From: Shinella sp.
Lineage (GTDB): Bacteria > Pseudomonadota > Alphaproteobacteria > Rhizobiales > Rhizobiaceae
Assembly: GCA_003248775.1 (NCBI GenBank)
Contig: QFQX01000016.1
Span: forward strand, 17,003 to 81,002
DNA: 64,000 bases
Direction: 5' to 3'
The notes below the pieces were generated by a model. That model searched no databases and was not told the origin of the DNA. It saw nothing but the letters and a program-made list of their open reading frames with translations. The position numbers were made by a program, and so were the translations under genes. This document shows, piece by piece, positions 34,090 to 43,742 of this stretch. Positions within the stretch are counted from its first letter, which is position 1. The number at the start of each line of letters is the position of its first letter.

Positions 34090-35055
34090 ATGAAGAGACT
34101 TGTCATGGCCGCATTGCTTGCGACGGCCTCGCTGGCAGGCCTGAACGGGACGGCAAACGCGTTGCAGCTGTTCCCGTCTTTGCACAAGAGCCAGCCGGCT
34201 CCGGCTGCCAACAGCCGCCAGCCCGTGCAGCTCGCCCAAAGCGCCGACCCGTCCATCCGGGTACAGCAGCTTGAAGAAGAGATCCGTACACTTAATGGGC
34301 GCATCGAAGAAATGAGCTATCAGTTGCTGCAAATGCAGGAACAGATGCGCAAGACCCAGGAAGACAATGAATACCGTTTCCAGGATCTGGAAAAAGGCGG
34401 TGCCAAGAAGAGCGGTGCGCTCGACAAGCCGGTGAACACCGGCGCGGCACAGCAGGATTCGGTCGCAGAGATCATCACCCAACAACCAGCAGCCGGCGGA
34501 AACTCCGGCGCCTCCTCCTCGTCGCTTGGAAAGCCCGAGCAGACGCTCGGCTCGATCGAACTCGACTCCAGCGGCATGCCGCAGACCGCGACGATCAACC
34601 AGGATGCCGTCAACAAGTCCTCCGCCCTGCCCGGCGTGACCTCTCCATCTTCCACAAAGGCCACGTCCGGCGGCTCGGAAAGCGAGGTCTATCAGGTCGC
34701 CTACGCCCATGTCCTCTCGGGTGACTACAGCATGGCTGAGAACGAGTTTCGCGATTTCATCACTCGTTACCCCAAGAGCAACAAGATCGCCGACGCCAAT
34801 TTCTGGCTGGGCGAAGCGCTCTATTCGCAGGGCAATTTCAACGAGGCCGCCAAGACCTTCCTGAACGCGCATCAGGCCTACAGCACGTCCCCCAAGGCTC
34901 CTGAAATGCTGCTGAAGCTCGGCATGTCACTGGCCGCGCTCGACAATACCGACACCGCCTGCGCCACCCTGCGCGAAGTGTCGAAGCGTTACCCGAAGGC
35001 CTCCCGCGCGGTGGTTTCCAAGGTGGCGAGCGAACAGAAGCGTCTCGGCTGCTGA
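34090..35055 (+). CDS. cpoB: Cell division coordinator CpoB (YbgF)
   Basis: Periplasmic protein of 321 residues that couples peptidoglycan synthesis to Tol-Pal-driven constriction. The signal peptide ends near residue 23. A trimerising coiled coil (VQQLEEEIRTLNGRIEEMSYQ) covers about residues 57-100, a Ser/Gly/Ala-rich linker follows, and the C-terminal third has tetratricopeptide repeats (AYAHVLSGDYSMAENEF, ANFWLGEALYSQGNFNEAAK). ATG 34090 is preceded by an AGGA. It follows pal after its terminator and probably has some transcription of its own; tilS begins 25 bases later. Confidence 0.93.
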   Translation: MKRLVMAALLATASLAGLNGTANALQLFPSLHKSQPAPAANSRQPVQLAQSADPSIRVQQLEEEIRTLNGRIEEMSYQLLQMQEQMRKTQEDNEYRFQDLEKGGAKKSGALDKPVNTGAAQQDSVAEIITQQPAAGGNSGASSSSLGKPEQTLGSIELDSSGMPQTATINQDAVNKSSALPGVTSPSSTKATSGGSESEVYQVAYAHVLSGDYSMAENEFRDFITRYPKSNKIADANFWLGEALYSQGNFNEAAKTFLNAHQAYSTSPKAPEMLLKLGMSLAALDNTDTACATLREVSKRYPKASRAVVSKVASEQKRLGC

Positions 35056-35080
35056 TCCGCGTCCGCTCGGCCGATCCGCC

Positions 35081-36397
35081 GTGGACCATTCCCATTCCCC
35101 CGAAAGTGCCGCCGCAAGGTTCCTCGACCGTCTCTCCGGTTCGCGCAGACTTCTCGTCGCCATTTCCGGCGGCAGCGATTCCACCGGCCTGCTGATCGCT
35201 CTCGATCGCGCCATTCGCTCGCGCCGTCTGCCCCACTCCCTCACCGCTGTAACCATTGATCACCGGCTACGGGCAGAGAGCACCGCCGAAGCCGAAGCCG
35301 TCGGCGCGCTCTGCGCATCGCTGGACATCCCTCACCGCGCCATTGCCTGGAACGATGAAAAGCCGAAAACAGGCATTTCGGCAGCGGCCCGCGAAGCGCG
35401 TTACCGCCTTCTCGCAAAGGCCGCGACAGAATTCGGCACGGACATCATCGTCACAGGCCACACGCTCGACGATCAGGAAGAAACCGTCGCCATGCGCGCC
35501 ACCCGCGCTGCGGACGACAATCTCGGTCTCGCCGGCATGGCTGAGGCAACGCTCCACGACCGCCGCTTCTGGCTTCTGCGCCCGTTCCTCCCGGTGCGCC
35601 GTCAGGATATCCGCGACTATCTCCGTCAAACCGACATCGGTTGGATCGACGACCCCAGCAACGAGGATCGCAAATATGAACGTGTGCGGGTGCGCCAGGA
35701 TCGGAAAGCCGTAGATCCGGACGCAATACGCACAGCCGGCGCGGAACGAACCGAACTGTCTCGGCAGGCAGCGGCCTTCATCAGGGCACACGCGACCAGC
35801 TACGCCTCGCTCGTAGTGAAACTGCCGCTCGAAGTCATGGGCCTTCAGTCACCTGCCTTCCTGCATGCGCTCTCTACTCTCTGCGCCGTGGCCGGTGGCC
35901 GCTCGCATCGGCCGGGCCGCGACAGCATGGATCGGCTGATCTCATTCCTTGCCACAGGCCGGATCGGTCGTATCACTCTCTCCCGCGCACTCATCGAGCG
36001 GCGCAAGGACGGCCTGTTCCTCATGCGCGAGAACCGCGATATTTCGCCGCTGGAGATCCCGGCAGGAGAAACAGCGGAATGGGACGGACGCTTCCGCATC
36101 ACAAATCGCGGTTCGAAATCCGTGGTCGTCACCCCCGGTCAGTCGTCCCTGCCCGCCAACAACGTTCAGGGCCTCTCCGATGGTCTTGTCCGCCACCTGC
36201 ACCGGATCGGCCCCTCTGTGACATCAGGTAAAGCAATAGTGATGCCGGTAAATACGTCGCCGGATTCCATCGATATCGAGCACTGCCTGCCCCTGTTCGA
36301 CCGCTTCCTCCCGTCTTTCGACCTCGATTTGGCGAATGCTGTGGCGAACCTCATGGGACGGAAGGACTATTGCTCTCCGCCGTTTAATCCTTATTGA
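35081..36397 (+). CDS. tilS: tRNA(Ile)-lysidine synthetase
   Basis: ATP-dependent enzyme of 438 residues that converts C34 of the minor tRNA-Ile(CAU) to lysidine, changing both charging and codon reading. The N-type P-loop is ISGGSDSTGLL near residue 30; the HTLDDQEET and GLAGMAEA stretches are typical, and a C-terminal domain follows. GTG 35081 is the start giving the usual N-terminal length, although no clear ribosome-binding site precedes it. It lies between cpoB and ftsH, the common order in Rhizobiales. Confidence 0.94.
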   Translation: MDHSHSPESAAARFLDRLSGSRRLLVAISGGSDSTGLLIALDRAIRSRRLPHSLTAVTIDHRLRAESTAEAEAVGALCASLDIPHRAIAWNDEKPKTGISAAAREARYRLLAKAATEFGTDIIVTGHTLDDQEETVAMRATRAADDNLGLAGMAEATLHDRRFWLLRPFLPVRRQDIRDYLRQTDIGWIDDPSNEDRKYERVRVRQDRKAVDPDAIRTAGAERTELSRQAAAFIRAHATSYASLVVKLPLEVMGLQSPAFLHALSTLCAVAGGRSHRPGRDSMDRLISFLATGRIGRITLSRALIERRKDGLFLMRENRDISPLEIPAGETAEWDGRFRITNRGSKSVVVTPGQSSLPANNVQGLSDGLVRHLHRIGPSVTSGKAIVMPVNTSPDSIDIEHCLPLFDRFLPSFDLDLANAVANLMGRKDYCSPPFNPY

Positions 36398-36507
36398 CGG
36401 AAAAAGCAGGCAAAACGCCGCTTTGCCTTGGCAAGGCCGCAGTGCAATCCTATGTTAGTCGATAATCAGGCGGGCCATTTGCCCGCGTACCTTATTCGGG
36501 GAGTTCG

Positions 36508-38451
<1,944 letters not shown>

Positions 38452-38476
38452 TCTCTTGGATTCAGCACGAAGCATC

Positions 38477-38510
38477 AAGCCACCCCCGGTAACGGCGGGT
38501 GGCTTTTTTT
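38477..38510 (+). terminator. Terminator after ftsH
   Basis: GCCACCC (38479-38485) pairs with GGGTGGC (38497-38503), followed by seven T. Confidence 0.9.
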
Positions 38511-38672
38511 GTAGACGGTAACGCGATGTAATGGGTTTTTGCGGTAATTTACGTGTCCTGCCACTGATTTTGTGGCAAGACCAGCCCAGTTGATATCGCG
38601 TTATCCGCGTCACGCGGCGTACTTATCTCGCCGACGCAACCAGGCGGCAAACGGAGCATTTCGGGAAAACAC

Positions 38673-40028
38673 ATGACACGTCGTTACTTTGGCACGGATG
38701 GCATTCGCGGACAGTCCAACCGCTTTCCCATGACACCCGACCTCGCAATGCGGGTCGGCATCGCGGTAGGCACCATCTTCCGGCGTGGTCATCATCGTCA
38801 TCGCGTGGTGATCGGCAAGGACACCCGCCTTTCCGGCTACATGCTGGAAAACGCGCTTGTGGCGGGTTTCACTGCTGCCGGCCTCGACGTCTTCCTGCTT
38901 GGCCCGATCCCGACGCCTGCGGTCGCCATGCTCACCCGTTCGCTGCGCGCCGATATCGGCGTCATGATCTCGGCCTCTCACAACCCCTTCGCCGACAACG
39001 GCATCAAGCTCTTCGGTCCGGATGGCTACAAGCTTTCCGACGAGCTTGAGGCACAGATCGAAGACCTGCTCGAACAGGACATCTACGACCAGCTTGCTCC
39101 CGCCGAGGAGATCGGCCGGGCGAAGCGTGTCGAGGGCGACATCTATCGCTACATCGAATTCGTCAAGCGCACCCTGCCCCGCGACGTAACCCTGCACGGA
39201 CTGCGGGTCGCGATCGACTGCGCCAACGGTGCCGCCTACAAGGTAGCCCCGCTGGCGCTTTGGGAACTCGGCGCCGAAGTCGTGACCATCGGCAACGAAC
39301 CGAACGGCACCAACATCAACCTCGACTGCGGCTCCACGCATCCGGCCGCCCTGCAGAAGAAGGTGCATGAAGTCCGTGCCGATATCGGCATCGCACTCGA
39401 CGGCGACGCAGACCGCGTCATCATCATCGACGAGAACGGCGCGATCGTCGATGGCGACCAGCTGATGGCGGTCATCGCCGATACATGGGCGCAGGACCAG
39501 ATCCTCAAGGGCGACGGCATCGTCGCTACCGTCATGTCCAATCTCGGGCTTGAGCGCTTCCTGTCGGGCAAGGGCCTCTCGCTCGCCCGCACCAAGGTCG
39601 GCGACCGTTACGTGGTCGAACACATGCGCCAGAACAACTTCAATGTCGGTGGCGAGCAGTCCGGCCATATCGTACTCTCGGACTTCGGCACCACCGGCGA
39701 CGGCCTCGTGGCCGCGCTCCAGATCCTCGCCTGCGTCAAACGCACCGGCAGGACGGTCAGCGAAATCTGCCACCGCTTCGATCCGGTCCCGCAGCTGCTG
39801 CGCAACGTGCGCTACTCCGGCGGCAAGCCGCTTGAGGACGCATCCGTCAAGCAGGCCATCGCTGACGCAGAAAGCGAACTCTCGAAAAGCGGCCGCCTCG
39901 TCATCCGACCTTCCGGCACCGAACCCCTGATCCGCGTCATGGCCGAAGGCGACGACCGCGGCCAGATCGAGCGCATCGTCAACGACCTCGTCGGCGTGAT
40001 CGCCAACGTCCGCAGCGAGGCGGCTTAA
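38673..40028 (+). CDS. glmM: Phosphoglucosamine mutase
   Basis: Interconverts glucosamine-6-phosphate and glucosamine-1-phosphate for UDP-GlcNAc, hence for peptidoglycan and lipid A. It has 451 residues. The phosphoserine loop is [15 protein letters not shown] near residue 102, the metal loop is [10 protein letters not shown] near 245, the sugar loop is GEQSGHI near 330, and the phosphate loop is [15 protein letters not shown] near 415. The start [13 protein letters not shown] is canonical. The ftsH-glmM order is widely conserved, but a terminator and about 220 bases separate them here. Confidence 0.97.
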   Translation: MTRRYFGTDGIRGQSNRFPMTPDLAMRVGIAVGTIFRRGHHRHRVVIGKDTRLSGYMLENALVAGFTAAGLDVFLLGPIPTPAVAMLTRSLRADIGVMISASHNPFADNGIKLFGPDGYKLSDELEAQIEDLLEQDIYDQLAPAEEIGRAKRVEGDIYRYIEFVKRTLPRDVTLHGLRVAIDCANGAAYKVAPLALWELGAEVVTIGNEPNGTNINLDCGSTHPAALQKKVHEVRADIGIALDGDADRVIIIDENGAIVDGDQLMAVIADTWAQDQILKGDGIVATVMSNLGLERFLSGKGLSLARTKVGDRYVVEHMRQNNFNVGGEQSGHIVLSDFGTTGDGLVAALQILACVKRTGRTVSEICHRFDPVPQLLRNVRYSGGKPLEDASVKQAIADAESELSKSGRLVIRPSGTEPLIRVMAEGDDRGQIERIVNDLVGVIANVRSEAA

Positions 40029-40043
40029 GTCTCCAAAGGATTA

Positions 40044-40226
40044 CCCCTCATCCGCCTGCCGGCACCTTTTCCCCGCAAGCGGGGAGAAGAAACAAGCGGC
40101 GCAAACCTCGAACTGAAGCCCGCTCCAATTCCTGGCAATCGAACGCCCCCATAAATGGGCAACGACATGTCGGCGTACTGCGTCTTCCCGCCTGCTGGGA
40201 AAAGGTGCCGGCAGGCGGATGAGGGG
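40044..40226. repeat. RIME-like rhizobial intergenic element with 30-bp perfect arms
   Basis: Two perfect 30-bp inverted arms (40044-40073 and 40197-40226), each starting CCCCTCATCCGCCTGCCGGC, enclose about 120 bases. The sequence type is the familiar Rhizobium-specific intergenic mosaic element. It fills most of the space between glmM and the yebC terminator. Confidence 0.8.
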
Positions 40227-40244
40227 CGGATACGCGACACGCAA

Positions 40245-40290
40245 ACAAAAGAGGCCCGGCTGCCATTGGCGCCGGGCCTCTCTTCTTTTA
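40245..40290. terminator. Bidirectional terminator between glmM and yebC
   Basis: GAGGCCCGGC (40251-40260) pairs perfectly with GCCGGGCCTC (40271-40280), with A-rich and T-rich flanks. Confidence 0.9.
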
Positions 40291-40303
40291 AATCGAATAC
40301 GGA

Positions 40304-41050
40304 TCAGGCAGAGAGCTTGGCCAGAACTTCGTCGGAGACTTCGAAATTCGAATAGACGTTCTGCACGTCGTCATCGTCTTCCAGCGTGTCGATGAGCTTC
40401 ATCAGCGAGGTCGCCTTTTCCTCATCGACTTCGATGGTGTTCTGAGCCTTCCAGATAGCCTTGACGGTTTCGGCTTCGCCGAGGACCGCTTCCAGCGCCT
40501 TGGACACCTCATTGATGTCCTCGAAGCCACAATAGATGGTGTGGCCGTCTTCATCCGAAACCACGTCTTCCGCACCGGCTTCGATCGCGGCTTCCATGAC
40601 CTTGTCGGCATCGCCGACGGAAGCCTTGTAGGTGATTTCGCCGACATGATCGAAGGAGAAGGAAACAGAACCGGTTTCACCCAGCGCGCCGCCAGCCTTG
40701 GAGAAGATCGAACGAACGCTGGAAGCCGTGCGGTTGCGATTGTCGGTCAGCGCTTCGACGATGATCGCCGTGCCGCCCGGACCGTAGCCTTCGTAGCGGA
40801 TCGCGTCATAGGTTTCAGCATCGGCGCCCGAAGCCTTCTTGATGGCGCGGTCGATATTGTCCTTCGGCATCGACTGAGCCTTGGCGTTCTGCACGGCAAG
40901 ACGAAGAGCAGCGTTCATGGCCGGGTCAGGCAGACCGGTCTTCGCCGCAACCGTGATTTCGCGCGCAAGCTTGGAGAACATCTTCGAACGGATACCGTCC
41001 TGCTTGCCCTTGCGGTGCATGATGTTTTTAAACTGTGAATGGCCAGCCAT
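40304..41050 (-). CDS. yebC: YebC/PmpR-family protein (probable transcriptional regulator)
   Basis: Cytoplasmic protein of 248 residues. The N-terminus [18 protein letters not shown], the segment [12 protein letters not shown] and the [17 protein letters not shown] stretch are diagnostic. Members act as DNA-binding regulators or help ribosomes through proline-rich stretches. It is often near ruvC; here the ruv genes are 20 kb away. Converges with glmM over the repeat and terminator; about 120 bases separate it from the next minus-strand gene upstream. Confidence 0.95.
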   Translation of the reverse strand: MAGHSQFKNIMHRKGKQDGIRSKMFSKLAREITVAAKTGLPDPAMNAALRLAVQNAKAQSMPKDNIDRAIKKASGADAETYDAIRYEGYGPGGTAIIVEALTDNRNRTASSVRSIFSKAGGALGETGSVSFSFDHVGEITYKASVGDADKVMEAAIEAGAEDVVSDEDGHTIYCGFEDINEVSKALEAVLGEAETVKAIWKAQNTIEVDEEKATSLMKLIDTLEDDDDVQNVYSNFEVSDEVLAKLSA

Positions 41051-41173
41051 GGCACCCCTGATCAGGTCTAAATATTGGGAATGGCCGCCTTATAAGGGTG
41101 AAAACCTCACCGTTCAAGGGGAAGCGAGGCAAAACCGACGACCAGAGCCAGCGGGCTTCGGCCGTGCACCACT

Positions 41174-42007
41174 TCACATTCCCTGCAGTACAAGGATCAG
41201 CGGCTTGCGCGGCATGGTGCGCATCGAAACCGTAACGCCCGGACTATCCGACACTTTCACATCGAAGCTCTGGTCAAACATGGCTACGAAATCACGGACG
41301 GGCTGCCCCGTGCGATGCATCGGCAGGATGAGCGCCGAACGCAGCCGCTTGATCGTGCGGCTCATGCTATCGGCCCCCATGGTCAGCCCGCCATCGACCG
41401 GCACCATCACAACATCAAGGCGGCCGACCTCGGCATAGTGACCATCCGTCAACTCGTGATGCAGATGGCCGAGATGCCCGATGCAAAGCCCGGCCACCTC
41501 GAAAATGAAGATGGAATTGCCATTGGGTTCGAAGTCGCCGCCCCAGGTGCGGATGTCGGTCGAGACGTTGCGAATGTAGGTATCGCCGACCACCAGCCGG
41601 TGCTCGATCTTCTCACCGGGCTTCTCATCATTCCAGCCATGCAGCACGTTGACGATAGAGGGATCCGGCGTGAGCGTGAAGTGGCTGGAATGGGCCTTGT
41701 TCATGGTCACGACATCGGGGATCTTCGACGTCCGGAGCCAGCCATTGAAATCAGTGGCGATCGAAATGCCGCCCGGCGTATCGATCTGGAATGTCGAGTG
41801 GCCGAGGAAGGTGATCGTCACGTTTTCGGGCAGCGCCGCCAATTGCCGGGAAACGGTGTCTTCCGAGGGCTTGAAGGCGGCAAACGTCGCCGAGGGCAGT
41901 TTCTCCGCCATCAGCTGGCACTGACTGACCTGCCGGTTGGTATCCTGGGCAGCCGCACCAACGGCGGCAAGCATCAGGGAAATGAACGCCATCGCAAGTC
42001 GCAGCAG
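41174..42007 (-). CDS. Metallo-beta-lactamase-fold hydrolase, exported, atypical metal site
   Basis: Predicted secreted protein of 277 residues of the UlaG-like lactamase-B group. The N-terminus is a signal peptide (LLRLAMAFISLMLAAVGAAAQ). The first strand motif TFLGHSTFQIDTPGGISIATD is typical. Where family members usually have HxHxDH, this protein has NKAHSSHFT, so the first histidine and the aspartate are replaced, while HLGHLHHEL and LPMHRTGQP supply later histidines. Activity is therefore uncertain. I start at ATG 42007, where the signal peptide begins; a GTG at 42097 is in frame. It follows the YmdB-like gene on the same strand. Confidence 0.7.
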   Translation of the reverse strand: MLRLAMAFISLMLAAVGAAAQDTNRQVSQCQLMAEKLPSATFAAFKPSEDTVSRQLAALPENVTITFLGHSTFQIDTPGGISIATDFNGWLRTSKIPDVVTMNKAHSSHFTLTPDPSIVNVLHGWNDEKPGEKIEHRLVVGDTYIRNVSTDIRTWGGDFEPNGNSIFIFEVAGLCIGHLGHLHHELTDGHYAEVGRLDVVMVPVDGGLTMGADSMSRTIKRLRSALILPMHRTGQPVRDFVAMFDQSFDVKVSDSPGVTVSMRTMPRKPLILVLQGM

Positions 42008-42139
42008 CATCACGCAGGCCCCGCTCATCGATCCGATGGCGGAGGATGCGACAGGCTGGATATCAGGTAAAGCGCCCGACGGGGCGTGCACTGTCACATT
42101 ACCGTGAGGCCGAGGCGTGCGCCGCCTCGGCGGTAATCG

Positions 42140-42964
42140 TCAGCACCAGAAATCCGGAATGGTTTCCGTCAGACGCGGTCCGATCCTGAGCGGTGCGATC
42201 CTCTCGGCAAGACCGGTCCGGTCGGAGATCTCGACACCGACGCCGCAGATGGTGGCGGGACCGTGCGCGGCCTCGAAACGGCCCTTCGGCATTTTGGAGA
42301 TGAAGCGGTTGAGCGGCTCTTCCTTCTCCATGCCCAGCGAGGAGTCGTAGTCGCCGCACATGCCGGCATCCGACATATAGGCCGTGCCGCCATTCAGGAT
42401 CTGGTGGTCGGCTGTCGGCACATGGGTATGCGTGCCGACGACGAAGCTCGCGCGGCCGTCGACGAAATGACCGAAGCACTGCTTCTCGCTCGTCGCCTCG
42501 GCATGGAAGTCGAAGACGATCGCATCCGCCTGCTCCTTCAGCGGGCAAGCAGCCAGGATGGCCTCCGCCGACTTGAAGGGGTCGTCGAGCTCGGGATGCA
42601 TGAACACGCGGCCCATGATGTTGGCGACGAGCACACGGGCACCGTTGCGCGCATAGTAAATGCCGGAACCTCGGCCGGGCGTGCCGGCGGGATAGTTTGC
42701 CGGACGAAGGAACTGGTCATGGCGCTCGCAGAACACCACGGCTTCCTTCTGGTCCCAGACATGGTTGCCGGTCGTCACCACATCGGCCCCGGCATTGATC
42801 GTTTCGAGATAGATGTCCTCGGTGATGCCAAAACCGCCGGCGGCATTCTCGCCGTTGACGACGACGAAATCGAGCTTGAGATCGGAGATCAGGCCGGGCA
42901 GCCGCTCCCATACCGCCGTTCGCCCCGTCTTGCCTACCATGTCTCCGAGAAAAAGCAGTCTCAT
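42140..42964 (-). CDS. YmdB-like metallophosphoesterase (TIGR00282 family)
   Basis: Cytoplasmic phosphodiesterase of 274 residues. The binuclear metal ligands are in LFLGDMVGKTG (Asp8), VVVNGENAAGG (Asn-Glu), TTGNHVWDQKE (Asn-His), and FHAEATSEK and GTHTHVPTAD (His pairs). Bacillus YmdB hydrolyses 2',3'-cyclic nucleotides and affects RNA decay and biofilm genes. ATG 42964 is the family start. It lies 19 bases after the 5-formyl-THF cyclo-ligase gene on the same strand, so the two are very probably co-transcribed, an order that recurs in Rhizobiales. Confidence 0.9.
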   Translation of the reverse strand: MRLLFLGDMVGKTGRTAVWERLPGLISDLKLDFVVVNGENAAGGFGITEDIYLETINAGADVVTTGNHVWDQKEAVVFCERHDQFLRPANYPAGTPGRGSGIYYARNGARVLVANIMGRVFMHPELDDPFKSAEAILAACPLKEQADAIVFDFHAEATSEKQCFGHFVDGRASFVVGTHTHVPTADHQILNGGTAYMSDAGMCGDYDSSLGMEKEEPLNRFISKMPKGRFEAAHGPATICGVGVEISDRTGLAERIAPLRIGPRLTETIPDFWC

Positions 42965-42983
42965 TCGCCTTGTCCAGCCTCTG

Positions 42984-43565
42984 TCAGAATTGCCTGTAGC
43001 CGCTTTCCGTCAAAACAGCCTCGAGCTGGACGTCATGCGGTTCAAAGGGCACTTCTGCCACCTCCTGACAGTCGAAAGCAATGCCGATCAGCCTTGGATC
43101 ATGGCCTTTTTCTCTGAGCCGGGCGATCGCGCGGTCATAATGACCCGCGCCGTAGCCAATGCGGTGGCCACGAGCGTCGAAGGCCGAAAGCGGAACCAGC
43201 ATGATTTCCGGATCGAGGACAGCAGCATCGGGGCCGGGTCCGCGTGTGCCGAAGCCGGTATCGACCAGCTCCGCGCCTGCCACCAGTTCGCGAAACAGGA
43301 TGGTTTCCCTGTCCTGTATGATCGGCAGACAGAGCCTTGCTCCGCGCGTTCTCAGGTGTGACATGAGCGGACGGATGTCAGCCTCCGAGCGGATCGGGAA
43401 GAAGCCCGAAATAATGGCTCCCGGCTGGAATGCCAGCCGTTCGCCGCCGACATCGGCCATGGCAAGACTGTATTCGGTTCTGAGGTCAACCGGTATCGCG
43501 TCACGGGCGGCAAGCCGCTCCCGGCGAATGACAGCCTTCCATTCTCTGTTACTCATATCGTGCAT
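42984..43565 (-). CDS. 5-formyltetrahydrofolate cyclo-ligase
   Basis: ATP-dependent enzyme of 193 residues that converts 5-formyl-THF to 5,10-methenyl-THF, returning an inhibitory folate to the active pool. The substrate and ATP sites include SGFFPIRSEADIRPL, LVPLSAFDARGHRIGYGAGHYDRA and the final FDCQEV. ATG 43565 (MHDMSNREWK) has GAGGG six bases upstream and fits family length; the frame is open to 43649. In gamma-proteobacteria this gene follows zapA and 6S RNA; here both exist but lie 4.6 kb upstream, with a chemoreceptor, cfa and a LysE gene between. Confidence 0.93.
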   Translation of the reverse strand: MHDMSNREWKAVIRRERLAARDAIPVDLRTEYSLAMADVGGERLAFQPGAIISGFFPIRSEADIRPLMSHLRTRGARLCLPIIQDRETILFRELVAGAELVDTGFGTRGPGPDAAVLDPEIMLVPLSAFDARGHRIGYGAGHYDRAIARLREKGHDPRLIGIAFDCQEVAEVPFEPHDVQLEAVLTESGYRQF

Positions 43566-43704
43566 AAGATCCCTCGAAGTGAGCGGACCATATCCGAGAT
43601 GGCACTTTTTGCAATCGTCCCTCGTTTGCTCGACCAACCAGGATCTCAAAGCGCTTTAGATCCTATTTTCCCGGCTTCCCCAAAGGATAATTAACACTCG
43701 TCAA

Positions 43705-43720
43705 TTATGGTGCACCATAA
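43705..43720. promoter_or_regulatory. 16-bp perfect palindrome before the second chemoreceptor gene
   Basis: TTATGGTGCACCATAA is a perfect 16-mer palindrome ending 22 bases before the chemoreceptor ATG, so within the promoter or leader. The regulator is unknown. Confidence 0.55.
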
Positions 43721-43742
43721 CGCAACCGACAGGATATCCTAC

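Noticed and set aside
43707..43742. Start of the second chemoreceptor at ATG 43707
   Set aside because: This ATG lies in the palindrome and has no binding site; the membrane anchor begins at ATG 43743 after AGGA.
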